Source of the DNA: Erwinia sp050410775
Lineage (GTDB): Bacteria > Pseudomonadota > Gammaproteobacteria > Enterobacterales > Enterobacteriaceae
Assembly (NCBI RefSeq): GCF_050410775.1
Contig: NZ_CP191229.1
Length of the DNA stretch: 64,000 nt
Strand: one strand, 5' to 3'
Shown here: positions 43,863 to 52,465 of the stretch, in pieces
Layout of the letters: each line of letters opens with the position of its first letter
How positions within the stretch are numbered: the first letter of the stretch is position 1
The notes under the pieces: generated by a model
What the model was told of the DNA's origin: nothing
The model's input: the letters and a program-made list of their open reading frames with translations, nothing else
The model's database searches: none
Position numbers and translations under genes: made by a program

Positions 43863-45068
43863 TTAACCTTTGTGACGTATATCATTCTTACCGTCGGTGC
43901 TCTCCAGTGGCTGACCGCCACCAAGCAGCGTCAGCTTCCGCCAGAGCCATTCCACCGGGCCTTGTGGGAAGTAGCGTAACCATATCAGCGAGAAAAGCAG
44001 ATTGATGAGCCAGATGAGGGGAACCAGCGCCAGCAGCTGCAGACGATCCAGTTTATTGAACCAGCCAAACTGATGGAACAGCGTAGTGCAGATCAGGGTT
44101 TGCAGCAGATAGTTACTCAGGGCCATCCGGCCCGTACAGCTGATTGCACGGGTCACTTTCAGGCGGGAAAGCGCCGGCCAGTAACCAAAACAGAGCGCCG
44201 CGTAGCCCACGGCCTGCAGCGGTGCGCCGATTTCGCGCGGTACCTGAAGAAAGAAGGCCGCCCAGCGGAAATCCCAGCCAGAAGCCCATTGCAGATAAAT
44301 GCCGGGGATCTGGATAAGCCAGGCGACAGAGATCAGCATCAGGGCGCTACGGCGGTAGTGTTGCAGGCTGTAATTTCCCTTAAGCCAGCCGCTGCGCATC
44401 AGGGCGGCGCCGACCATCATCAGCCCGACAAGCTGCCAGCCATACTGTGCGGCCAGCGTCAGCAGCCCCGATGAAAACATATCCAGCCGGTTCTGAACGG
44501 CGAGCCACCCGCCCCCAGTTTTCCATAAGGTTTCATACTGCACCTGGGCGGGTCCCGGCAGCCAGGCGCTGTTCGACTGGCTGCCGGAAGCCATACCCAG
44601 CACGATCAGTACGCCGCTGCCGACGACATAAAGCAATATGCCGGTATTGAAGAGCTGCCGGCTGGAAGGAACATCGCGGATCATGCGCCAGGCAATCAGA
44701 CCGATCAGCCCGTAATCAAACAGGATATCGCCGCTCCAGAAAAAGACGCCGTGGCAGAAGCCCAGCAGCACCAGCCAGGTCAGGCGCGCCTGAAGCCAGC
44801 GCTTGCCCCTTGGCAGCAGCATCTGTAAGCCTGCGCCAAACAGCAGCGAAAAGAGCGTGAGAAATTTGACCTGGGCGAAGAGATCGAGCACCGCCCAGGT
44901 CCACGCATCCCCTGAGGTTACTCTTCCCTGCCAGGCGGGATTAAGGTAGGCGGCGCTGGGCAGCGCAAAAGCCACAATGTTGAGCAGCAGGATCCCCAGA
45001 ACGGCTAATCCACGAATGAAATCCAGCGTATGAATGCGCGGCATGACGCTTTTCCGTATCCAGTCCAT
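43863..45068 (-). CDS. yeiB: DUF418-family membrane protein YeiB
   Basis: This inner-membrane protein of about 401 residues (E. coli YeiB 385) has about 10 hydrophobic segments. TLDFIRGLAVLGILLLNI near the N-terminus and the conserved C-terminal NYLLQTLICTTLF / IWLRYFPQGPVEWLWR are diagnostic of the DUF418 family. The function is unknown. The start could also be the ATG at 45044, which would begin MPRIHTLDF and has GGAAAA before it. It lies 67 bases after folE and probably shares its transcript, as in E. coli. Confidence 0.9.
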   Translation of the reverse strand: MDWIRKSVMPRIHTLDFIRGLAVLGILLLNIVAFALPSAAYLNPAWQGRVTSGDAWTWAVLDLFAQVKFLTLFSLLFGAGLQMLLPRGKRWLQARLTWLVLLGFCHGVFFWSGDILFDYGLIGLIAWRMIRDVPSSRQLFNTGILLYVVGSGVLIVLGMASGSQSNSAWLPGPAQVQYETLWKTGGGWLAVQNRLDMFSSGLLTLAAQYGWQLVGLMMVGAALMRSGWLKGNYSLQHYRRSALMLISVAWLIQIPGIYLQWASGWDFRWAAFFLQVPREIGAPLQAVGYAALCFGYWPALSRLKVTRAISCTGRMALSNYLLQTLICTTLFHQFGWFNKLDRLQLLALVPLIWLINLLFSLIWLRYFPQGPVEWLWRKLTLLGGGQPLESTDGKNDIRHKG

Positions 45069-45135
45069 CTTTCCGCTGTCGCGGCGCTCGTTGCTGCTTC
45101 ACGCCGGCTGCGCACAGGGCGAACCGGTCGGGTAA

Positions 45136-45801
45136 TCAGTTATGGCGTACCGATCGCAGGAATTCCTGACGGGTATTCTGGCTTGACTTAAACAGGCCGC
45201 CCAGCGAGGTCGTGGTGGTGGCGCTGGTCGCATCACGGATACCACGCGCCTTCACGCAGTAGTGCACTGCATCGATAGAGACGGCCACATTATTGGTGCC
45301 GAGCAGCGTTTGCAGCGCCACCAGAATCTGCTGGGTCAGGCGCTCCTGCACCTGCGGGCGCGAAGAGAAAAACTGCACGATGCGGTTAATCTTCGACAGG
45401 CCGATCACTTTGTCTTTCGGGATATAGGCGACGGTCGCTTTACCGTCGATAATCACAAAGTGGTGTTCACAGGTGCTGGTCAGCGTGATATCACGCACCG
45501 TTACCATCTCGTCCACCTTCATCTTATTTTCGATGACGGTGATCTTGGGGAAGTTGGCGTAATCGAGGCCCGAAAACACCTCGTCAACGTACATTTTGGC
45601 AATGCGATGCGGGGTTTCCACCAGGCTGTCATCGGCCAGATCGAGGTTCAGCAGCTGCATAATTTCGGTCATATGCTCTGCGATCAGGCGCTTACGCGTT
45701 TCGTCATCCATTTCACGCGCAGGCGAGCGTAACGGGGTTTCTAACCCACGAGCGACCAGCGCTTCGTGAACAAGGGCGGCTTCCTGACTTAACGTAGCCA
45801 T
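45136..45801 (-). CDS. folE: GTP cyclohydrolase I FolE
   Basis: This 221-residue enzyme (E. coli 222) catalyses the first step of tetrahydrofolate and queuosine-precursor synthesis, converting GTP to 7,8-dihydroneopterin triphosphate. Zinc ligands Cys and His are in STCEHHFV near residue 110 and the third Cys is in VHYCVKARGI near 181. SKINRIVQFFSSRPQVQERLTQQI is the family signature. The operon folE-yeiB reads toward galS. Confidence 0.97.
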   Translation of the reverse strand: MATLSQEAALVHEALVARGLETPLRSPAREMDDETRKRLIAEHMTEIMQLLNLDLADDSLVETPHRIAKMYVDEVFSGLDYANFPKITVIENKMKVDEMVTVRDITLTSTCEHHFVIIDGKATVAYIPKDKVIGLSKINRIVQFFSSRPQVQERLTQQILVALQTLLGTNNVAVSIDAVHYCVKARGIRDATSATTTTSLGGLFKSSQNTRQEFLRSVRHN

Positions 45802-45926
45802 GGCGATCTTTTCTCCAACAGGTGACTTACCGATCCCAGCGGGACCGGCACTAATTCTGAGGCGCTATTCTGGTACACAACGCCGCGTTAATCCAGTGAA
45901 TCAATTTAAACCCTGGTGAAACGATT

Positions 45927-47063
45927 TCATTCAGCCGCCGGATCGCGTCGCCAGACCAGCGCACCGGCAATCAGCAGGCCGACGCCCGCTACGTAGAGCG
46001 CGGGTTCCAGTCGGTGCGTCAGGGAGGTGGAGAGCGCAGAAAGCAGCGGCCCCACCAGCTGGCCTACCGCATAGCCGGTGGTCAGCAGACCGGCCAGATA
46101 GCGGGTGTGGCGCGGCGCAAGTTCGCGACCATACTGGAGGGAAAGCTGCACCACGCTGAGAAAACCGCCGCCCACCAGAATGGCGCCCAGCACCAGCCCC
46201 GTCAGGCCGGGAAGGATATCCGCGCAAAATACGCCCGCGGCCTGCGCCCAGAGCGTGATGGCAAGACGAACATTGGAGCTGCCTGCCCGGCGGGACAGAA
46301 TGCCCAGACCAATGCCGATAACCGCCGCGCCGCCAAAGACAGGCCAGACGAACTGGGCAAAGGGAGTGTCAGGGAAGCGGGCCGCGGCCATCTGCGAGAG
46401 GAAGGTTGCCGGAAGAATATAGCCAAACCCGGCCAGGCTGTAGCTCCACACCAGCTTTTTTAAACCGGGCGTCAGCACCAGCGGCTCGGGCGCCGTTTCA
46501 GGCCGGTGCAGTTCCCCCCGACGCGGCAGGTAGCGCACAACCGGCAGGATCAGAAGAAGCGCCAGCAGACCATAGGCGAGCCATGCCCAGCCCGCGGTAA
46601 CGTTCTGGCTGTGCAGCAGCACGGCCAGCATGCCGCTGATGAAAATCCCGGTGCCGGGGCCGGCGAAGACCGCGGCGCTCAGCCCTGCCCGTCCCAGCCG
46701 GTGCAGCTGGTCGTTACTCCAGGCGGCGACCAGCACCATCGCCCAGCCGCTGGCCCAGCCAATAAAGAAACGCAGAACGCCATGCAGCCAGGGACCGGTA
46801 AGGCAGGCGGAGAGTAGCGTCAGCCCCACCGCCCCCCAGAGCCCCGCCTGAAGCCGCCATTCAACGTGCCGGGTGGCGCGCATGGCATTATATGAACCGC
46901 AAAGATAGCCAAGGTAGTTAAAGGCGGCCACCACCCCTGCGCTGGTCAGCGTAAGCTGATGTTCAGCAATCATCAGCGGCACCTGGGGCGTGAAGGCGAA
47001 GCGCCCGATCCCCATGGCCACGACCAGCGTTAAAAATGCACTCAGCGCGACGCGAAAAGCCAT
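45927..47063 (-). CDS. YbfB/YjiJ-family MFS transporter
   Basis: This 378-residue 12-helix major facilitator starts MAFRVALSAFLTLVVAMGIGRFAFTPQVPLM, typical of the YbfB/YjiJ group. The substrate of the group is not known. It is divergent from a LysR-type regulator gene 126 bases away, suggesting that regulator controls it. This pair is not present at this position in E. coli K-12. The C-terminal end is short and acidic. Confidence 0.85.
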   Translation of the reverse strand: MAFRVALSAFLTLVVAMGIGRFAFTPQVPLMIAEHQLTLTSAGVVAAFNYLGYLCGSYNAMRATRHVEWRLQAGLWGAVGLTLLSACLTGPWLHGVLRFFIGWASGWAMVLVAAWSNDQLHRLGRAGLSAAVFAGPGTGIFISGMLAVLLHSQNVTAGWAWLAYGLLALLLILPVVRYLPRRGELHRPETAPEPLVLTPGLKKLVWSYSLAGFGYILPATFLSQMAAARFPDTPFAQFVWPVFGGAAVIGIGLGILSRRAGSSNVRLAITLWAQAAGVFCADILPGLTGLVLGAILVGGGFLSVVQLSLQYGRELAPRHTRYLAGLLTTGYAVGQLVGPLLSALSTSLTHRLEPALYVAGVGLLIAGALVWRRDPAAE

Positions 47064-47189
47064 ACCTTGCTCACCTCTTTTTTCCTTACCGGAGATTCAT
47101 CGTGATAAACGGTTGCGACTATCATGCGGGATGGTTACACTTTCGAAAAGTGAATAATCCTCACCCACTTCCTGACAAAAAGAGAACAG

Positions 47190-48113
47190 ATGGATTTAAC
47201 CCAGCTGAAAATGTTCTGCCTGGTGGCCGAAACCGGTTCGCTGGCGCGCGCCGCAGAGGTGCTGCATCGCGTGCCGTCTAACCTGACGACACGGCTGCGG
47301 CAGCTTGAGCAGGAGCTGGGCACCGATCTCTTTATCCGCGAAAAGCAGCGCCTGCGCCTGTCGCCGATGGGCCATAATTTTCTCTGCTATGCCCAGCGTA
47401 TTCTGGCGCTGAGTGATGAGGCGCTGCGCATGGCGCAGAGCGGCGAACCCGGCGGGAATTTTGCGCTCGGCTCGATGGAAAGTAGTGCCGCCACGCACCT
47501 TCCCCTGCTGCTTGCCGCCTACCATCAGCGTTATCCGGAGGTGGCGCTGTCGCTGGTTACCGGCACCTCCGCCGACATCATCAGGCAGGTCCGCGAAGGG
47601 AAGCTCGCCGCCGCGCTGGCCGACGGGCCGCCAGCCGCTGATGAGCTGAACAGCTGCGTGGCCTTTCGCGAGAAGCTGGTGCTGATCTCCAGCCACGACC
47701 ACGCCCCTGTTCTTCATCCCGCTGATGCTGCGGGCGAGACGCTGTTCACCTTCCGCTCCGGCTGCGCCTGGCGCCTTCGTCTGGAAACCTGGTTTCGCAG
47801 CGGCGGCGCGCAGCCCGGCAGCTTTATGGAGATCCAGTCCTATCACGCCATGCTGGCCTGCGTCGCCAGCGGAGCGGGGCTGGCGCTGATGCCGGAATCG
47901 GTGCTCGGCCAGCTGCCGGCCAGCAGCAGCATACTGCGTCACGCGCTGCCGGAAGCGGTCAGCGACGCGGCGACCTGGCTGGTCTGGCGTCGCGATGCCT
48001 TCACGCCCAACGTAGAAGCGCTGAAATATCTTATTATTGAACAGACCGATGCGGCGTCAGAGCATGACGACCTGCGTCCCACATTCACTACCAAGCAGCA
48101 CGTTTCACCCTAG
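47190..48113 (+). CDS. LysR-family transcriptional regulator
   Basis: This 307-residue LysR regulator has its winged helix at residues 1-60 (MDLTQLKMFCLVAETGSLARAAEVLH, with helix-turn-helix through SNLTTRLRQLEQELG). The periplasmic-binding-like effector domain covers about 90-295. It is divergent from the MFS gene, the usual geometry for a LysR regulator and its target. It is also 56 bases upstream of the formaldehyde dehydrogenase gene on the same strand, so read-through or control of that pair cannot be excluded. The effector is unknown. Confidence 0.9.
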   Translation: MDLTQLKMFCLVAETGSLARAAEVLHRVPSNLTTRLRQLEQELGTDLFIREKQRLRLSPMGHNFLCYAQRILALSDEALRMAQSGEPGGNFALGSMESSAATHLPLLLAAYHQRYPEVALSLVTGTSADIIRQVREGKLAAALADGPPAADELNSCVAFREKLVLISSHDHAPVLHPADAAGETLFTFRSGCAWRLRLETWFRSGGAQPGSFMEIQSYHAMLACVASGAGLALMPESVLGQLPASSSILRHALPEAVSDAATWLVWRRDAFTPNVEALKYLIIEQTDAASEHDDLRPTFTTKQHVSP

Positions 48114-48169
48114 CCGGACGTTACCTTAAATAACGTTGCCGGGCCACTTTACAATAAAAGAGAGTCGTT

Positions 48170-49294
48170 ATGCAGATGATCAAAACTCGCGCCGCTGTCG
48201 CCTGGGCCGCCGGCGAGCCGTTAAAGATTGAAGAAGTGGATTTAATGCCGCCGCAGAAAGGCGAAGTGCTGGTACGCATCGTGGCGACCGGCGTTTGCCA
48301 CACCGATGCTTACACCCTGTCGGGCAAAGATCCCGAGGGCGTTTTCCCGGCGATCCTTGGCCATGAAGGCGGCGGTATCGTTGAAGCCGTTGGCGAAGGC
48401 GTCACCAGCGTGGCGGTGGGCGATCACGTAATCCCGTTATACACCCCGGAGTGCGGAAAATGTAAATTCTGCCTGTCCGGTAAGACCAACCTGTGCCAGG
48501 CGATCCGCGCCACTCAGGGCAAAGGACTGATGCCCGATGGCACCACCCGCTTTTATAAAGACGGCAAGCCTATTTTCCACTATATGGGCACCTCAACCTT
48601 CTCCGAATATACGGTTATCCCGGAAATTTCTCTGGCGGTGATTGGTAAAGAAGCCCCGCTGGAAGAAGTCTGCCTGCTCGGCTGCGGCGTTACCACCGGC
48701 ATGGGCGCGGTGATGAATACGGCAAAAGTGAAAGAAGGCGATACCGTGGCGATCTTCGGCCTGGGCGGCATCGGTCTTTCGGCCATCATCGGCGCAAAAA
48801 TGGCCAAAGCGGGCCGCATCATCGGCATTGATATCAATACCAGCAAATACGATCTTGCCACCAAGCTGGGCGCTACCGACCTGATCAACCCGAAAGATTT
48901 TGATAAACCGATTCAGGAAGTGATCGTCGAGATGACCGACGGCGGCGTGGACTTCTCCTTCGAATGTATCGGTAACGTGGACGTGATGCGTTCTGCGCTG
49001 GAGTGCTGCCATAAAGGCTGGGGTGAATCAGTCATTATCGGCGTGGCGGGCGCGGGCGAAGAGATTTCCACGCGGCCTTTCCAGCTGGTGACCGGTCGCG
49101 TCTGGCGCGGCTCCGCGTTTGGCGGCGTTAAGGGACGTTCTGAACTGCCGGGCATCGTTCAGCGCTATATGGACGGTGAATTCCAGCTTAACGACTTTAT
49201 TACGCATACCATGCCGCTGGAAGAGATCAACGACGCCTTTGATCTGATGCATGAAGGCAAATCGATCCGATCCGTTGTGCATTTCAGCAAATAA
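48170..49294 (+). CDS. frmA: S-(hydroxymethyl)glutathione dehydrogenase (class III ADH)
   Basis: This 374-residue zinc alcohol dehydrogenase of the glutathione-dependent formaldehyde type oxidises S-hydroxymethylglutathione to S-formylglutathione with NAD. Catalytic Zn ligands are Cys in GVCHTDAYT and His in GHEGGGIVE; structural Zn cysteines are in PECGKCKFCLSGKTNLC. The Rossmann motif is GLGGIGL near residue 200. STRPFQLVTGRVWRGSAFGG near the end is a class III signature. MIKTR two codons downstream is an alternative start. It forms an operon with the S-formylglutathione hydrolase gene 12 bases on. No frmR-like repressor is adjacent. Confidence 0.95.
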   Translation: MQMIKTRAAVAWAAGEPLKIEEVDLMPPQKGEVLVRIVATGVCHTDAYTLSGKDPEGVFPAILGHEGGGIVEAVGEGVTSVAVGDHVIPLYTPECGKCKFCLSGKTNLCQAIRATQGKGLMPDGTTRFYKDGKPIFHYMGTSTFSEYTVIPEISLAVIGKEAPLEEVCLLGCGVTTGMGAVMNTAKVKEGDTVAIFGLGGIGLSAIIGAKMAKAGRIIGIDINTSKYDLATKLGATDLINPKDFDKPIQEVIVEMTDGGVDFSFECIGNVDVMRSALECCHKGWGESVIIGVAGAGEEISTRPFQLVTGRVWRGSAFGGVKGRSELPGIVQRYMDGEFQLNDFITHTMPLEEINDAFDLMHEGKSIRSVVHFSK

Positions 49295-49306
49295 TCAGGA
49301 GGATGA

Positions 49307-50149
49307 ATGGCATCGACACTGGAGCTTTTAGAGGAACATCGCCAGTTTGGCGGCTGGCAGCAGCGCTATCGTCACCGCTCGGTGGCGCTGAACTGCGAGA
49401 TGACCTTCAGCATTTTCCTGCCGCCGCCCCGGCAGGAAACGCCGCCGCCGGTGGTCTGGTGCCTCGCCGGGCTGACCTGTAGCGACGAAAATTTCGCGAC
49501 CAAGTCAGGCGCGCAGCGTACTGCGGCGGAGCTGGGGCTGATTCTGGTGATGCCGGATACCAGTCCGCGTGGCGACGCGGTGGCGGATGATGAAAGCTAC
49601 GATCTGGGTCAGGGTGCCGGATTTTATCTGAACGCTACCCAGCCGCCGTGGAAAAGTCATTTCCGCATGTACGATTACATCAGCGATGAGCTGCCCGCGC
49701 TGATTGCTGATAATTTTAACGTCAGCGATCGCCAGGCGATCATGGGCCACTCAATGGGCGGACATGGCGCCCTGATGCTGGCGCTGCGCAATCCGGAAAA
49801 GTTCACCTCGGCCTCCGCTTTCGCCCCCATCGTCAATCCGGCGGAAGTTCCCTGGGGACAGAAAGCCTTCAGCGCCTATCTTGGCGACGATCAACAGGCG
49901 TGGTGCAAGTATGACAGCTGCTGGCTGATGCGTCAGGCGACGCACCCGCTGCCGCTACTGATCGATCAGGGCGACAGCGATCAGTTCCTGGCCGATCAGC
50001 TGCATCCGGAGAGGCTGGAAGCGATCGCCCGGGAGAAGGCGTTTCCGCTAAGCGTGCGCATTCAGCCCGGTTACGATCACAGCTACTTTTTTATCTCCAG
50101 CTTTGTGGATGACCATCTGCGCTTTCACGCCCGCTATCTGATGGCGTAA
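49307..50149 (+). CDS. yeiG: S-formylglutathione hydrolase YeiG
   Basis: This 280-residue esterase-D family serine hydrolase (E. coli YeiG 278) hydrolyses S-formylglutathione to formate and glutathione. The nucleophile Ser149 is in GHSMGGHGAL. The acid Asp is expected in LLIDQGDSDQFL, and the His is in YDHSYFF near the C-terminus. The E. coli counterpart sits at the same place next to cirA but alone; here it follows the dehydrogenase that makes its substrate, completing a formaldehyde detoxification operon. AGGAGG precedes the ATG. Confidence 0.95.
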   Translation: MASTLELLEEHRQFGGWQQRYRHRSVALNCEMTFSIFLPPPRQETPPPVVWCLAGLTCSDENFATKSGAQRTAAELGLILVMPDTSPRGDAVADDESYDLGQGAGFYLNATQPPWKSHFRMYDYISDELPALIADNFNVSDRQAIMGHSMGGHGALMLALRNPEKFTSASAFAPIVNPAEVPWGQKAFSAYLGDDQQAWCKYDSCWLMRQATHPLPLLIDQGDSDQFLADQLHPERLEAIAREKAFPLSVRIQPGYDHSYFFISSFVDDHLRFHARYLMA

Positions 50150-50205
50150 CAGAGCAAAAGGCCCGCTGATTCCTGCCTTCAGACGGCTGATGAAGCTGAA
50201 GCACG

Positions 50206-50307
50206 GGGGACAGGGGCAGAAAAGTAAAGCGTGCCACGCCATGGACGGCGTGGCCCGAACTGTCAGGGACGACGCTTTTTGTGTCTTTACGATCTGTCCC
50301 TGTTCCC
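50206..50307. repeat. Long nested inverted repeat between yeiG and cirA
   Basis: Outer arms 50206-50220 and 50293-50307 pair over 15 positions (two G-U). A second arm 50224-50229 pairs with 50285-50290, and an inner perfect 8-bp hairpin GCCACGCC / GGCGTGGC (50233-50240, 50247-50254) sits inside. The whole makes an extended cruciform/RNA fold of about 100 bases. It resembles a BIME/REP-type extragenic element in architecture, but I do not recognise a named repeat family. Confidence 0.6.
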
Positions 50308-50322
50308 AGTGCCGGCACCTTC

Positions 50323-50345
50323 AGGCTGGAATCCCAGCCTTTTTA
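50323..50345 (+). terminator. Terminator after yeiG
   Basis: AGGCTGG / CCAGCCT (7 bp, loop AATC) is followed by TTTTA. It reads on the plus strand and ends just before the cirA stop codon, preventing read-through into cirA. Confidence 0.75.
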
Positions 50346-52307
50346 TCAGAAGGTGTAGTCCACGGCCGCAAAGTAGCGGCGGCCATCTTCGTTATAGCTG
50401 TAGCTGTCCCTGTTCAGATCTTTATCCGCCAGATTCAGCACGCCTGCCCTGATTTTCACGGCTTTGTTCACCTTCCAGCTTGCGCCCGTGTTCCAAAGCA
50501 TATAGCCGCCCGGCGTGACGCCATCATCATTCAGCGTACGGCGCTGTCCGGTGTAGTTCGCCTGCAAATAGAACGACCAGTCCTGAAGCGGCGTCCAGTC
50601 GACCGTCCCGTTTGCGGTATGCAGCGGCAGCTCTTCCAGCGGCTTGTTGCCGCCGTCGCTTAAATCACGCCCGTCGGAATAGGTGTAATTGAGCGTCAGC
50701 TTCCAGGCTTCGGAGAACGGGATTTTCAGCTCGGTTTCCACACCCGTAATGCGCGCTTTATTCACGTTGTAATAGCGGAATACAGGATTGCCGCTCTCGT
50801 TAAAGCCAACGAAGTTAGGGTAGGTCGGCGCGAGTGCAGCATTCGCCGTACGCGCGATATTGATCATATCGTCCATATTGTTCTGGAACGCGGTGATACT
50901 TCCGGTTACGCCATCCAGCAACCCTTCATCACCGGCGTAATAGATGCCCAGCTCAAAGCTTTCGCTGATCTCCGGCTTCAGATCCTTGCTGCCCACAACG
51001 GAACAGGCGCCGCGGCAGGAGTTTGTCTGCCAGTCGGGGCTGAGTTGCAGGAGCGACGGCGCTTTAAAAGCGTTTGCCCAGCCCCCTTTCACCGTTACCG
51101 TATCGGTGGCGCTGTAGACCAGATAGGCGCGCGGGCTCCAGTGATCGCCATAGGTCTGATGATCGTCCATACGCACGCCGGTCGTCAGCGCCAGCGAGTC
51201 AAAAATCCGCCATTCGTCTTCCACAAACAGCGCATACTGGCTGGCCGAGGTGCTTCCCTGAAGGTTAAGCGGGTCTTCCAGCTTATCGTGACGTGCTTCG
51301 CCGCCGAAGGTCAGCAGCTGATTAAAATCCCCCAGCGGCAGGATCAGCTTCCCGTCCAGCGAGTTGTTTTTGGCGACAATATTGTCCCCGCTGGTGTAAT
51401 TATCCACGCGGTCGCCGTAAAAGCGCAGCTCGGTGTTGCCCCAGTCCCAGCGTCCATCATGACCAATAGCGTAATTCTGCCGCTCGACGCGATTTTTATT
51501 CAGCGAGTCTGAATCACGATCCTGGCGATCGAAGCCGTAGCCAAAGGTCATATCCTGATTGTCGGTCGGCGTCAGAGCGAACTCAACGTTGCCGTCACGA
51601 GCGGTATAGCCTTCAATCCGTGGCGACAGGCCGCTGTCAGAGGTGGAAGACGTTTGCTGTTCGTCTTTTTCACGCTTGCCCAGGCTGCCGTAAACCTTCA
51701 CGCCGAGCAGACCGTCAATAATCGGCCCGCTGGTAAAAAAGTTGCCGTTATAGCTGTCGCCGCGATCGCGGTGCTCCTGCACCGTAGTATCCGCGCTCAG
51801 CGTACCGTGCCAGGCTTTGCCTACCTTACGCGTGATGATATTTACCACGCCGCCCAGCGCGTCTGAACCATACAGAGAAGACATCGGGCCGCGTACGACT
51901 TCGATGCGCTCAATGGCATCAGCGGGGATCCAGTTCAGGTCGAAATCGTTATGGCGGAAAACCGCGTTGCGCGAGTTAACGCGCTTGCCGTCGATCAGAA
52001 TGAGCGTATAGCTGCTGTCCAGACCGCGCAGGCTCACGCCTTTGCGGTTGTCGCCCTCGTTAGTAAGCTGAACGCCGGGCACATCGCGCAGAACGTCCCG
52101 CAGATTCTGTACCGGCTTGCGCTGAATATCTTCGGCGGTGATGACGCTGATGCTGGCAGGCGCATCTTTCAGATTCACTTCGACGGCAGAAGCCGTCACC
52201 ACCAGCGTATCTTCATTCGTCCCGGACTCATCCGCCGCCGCCGGAAAAGTAAAGGCGAGCGCGGAGGCGCAAAGTCCACAGCGTACAATGGGATTCAACC
52301 TGAACAT
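50346..52307 (-). CDS. cirA: TonB-dependent catecholate receptor CirA
   Basis: This 653-residue outer-membrane receptor (E. coli CirA 663) takes up catecholate siderophore degradation products and serves as colicin Ia/Ib receptor. The signal peptide is about residues 1-25, with the TonB box DTLVVTAS shortly after. The plug domain runs to about 165 and includes NRKGVSIRGLDSSY-type NRKGVSLRGLDSSYTLILID and YGSDALGGVVNI. The 22-strand barrel ends in aromatic Phe (AAVDYTF). The start at 52307 follows AAGGAG by 7 bases and gives the MFRLNP start of E. coli CirA; an ATG 21 bases earlier is unlikely. It lies downstream of, and in line with, the iron ABC genes. Confidence 0.95.
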   Translation of the reverse strand: MFRLNPIVRCGLCASALAFTFPAAADESGTNEDTLVVTASAVEVNLKDAPASISVITAEDIQRKPVQNLRDVLRDVPGVQLTNEGDNRKGVSLRGLDSSYTLILIDGKRVNSRNAVFRHNDFDLNWIPADAIERIEVVRGPMSSLYGSDALGGVVNIITRKVGKAWHGTLSADTTVQEHRDRGDSYNGNFFTSGPIIDGLLGVKVYGSLGKREKDEQQTSSTSDSGLSPRIEGYTARDGNVEFALTPTDNQDMTFGYGFDRQDRDSDSLNKNRVERQNYAIGHDGRWDWGNTELRFYGDRVDNYTSGDNIVAKNNSLDGKLILPLGDFNQLLTFGGEARHDKLEDPLNLQGSTSASQYALFVEDEWRIFDSLALTTGVRMDDHQTYGDHWSPRAYLVYSATDTVTVKGGWANAFKAPSLLQLSPDWQTNSCRGACSVVGSKDLKPEISESFELGIYYAGDEGLLDGVTGSITAFQNNMDDMINIARTANAALAPTYPNFVGFNESGNPVFRYYNVNKARITGVETELKIPFSEAWKLTLNYTYSDGRDLSDGGNKPLEELPLHTANGTVDWTPLQDWSFYLQANYTGQRRTLNDDGVTPGGYMLWNTGASWKVNKAVKIRAGVLNLADKDLNRDSYSYNEDGRRYFAAVDYTF

Positions 52308-52325
52308 ATAATTCTCCTTGAGGTA

Positions 52326-52340
52326 CAATAATTCTTATAA
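52326..52340 (-). promoter_or_regulatory. Possible Fur box of cirA
   Basis: TTATAAG-A-ATTATTG on the minus strand matches the 7-1-7 Fur pattern (TGATAAT-N-ATTATCA) at 10 of 14 positions. It lies 19 bases before the cirA start. It is weaker than the Fur box at 54425. Confidence 0.4.
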
Positions 52341-52367
52341 AACATGGATAATTTAATTTGCTCACAT

Positions 52368-52390
52368 GAAAACGGCGGAGTTATCTCCGC
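52368..52390 (-). terminator. Weak terminator between ABC genes and cirA
   Basis: On the minus strand GCGGAG-ATAA-CTCCGC is followed by CGTTTTC. It probably lowers read-through from the ABC ATPase gene into cirA without blocking it. Confidence 0.5.
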
Positions 52391-52465
52391 TCATTATTTC
52401 CGGTATTGTTTCCGGTTAATTTCTTTATTACTGGACGGTATTACGCCATCCATTACTTATTTTTT

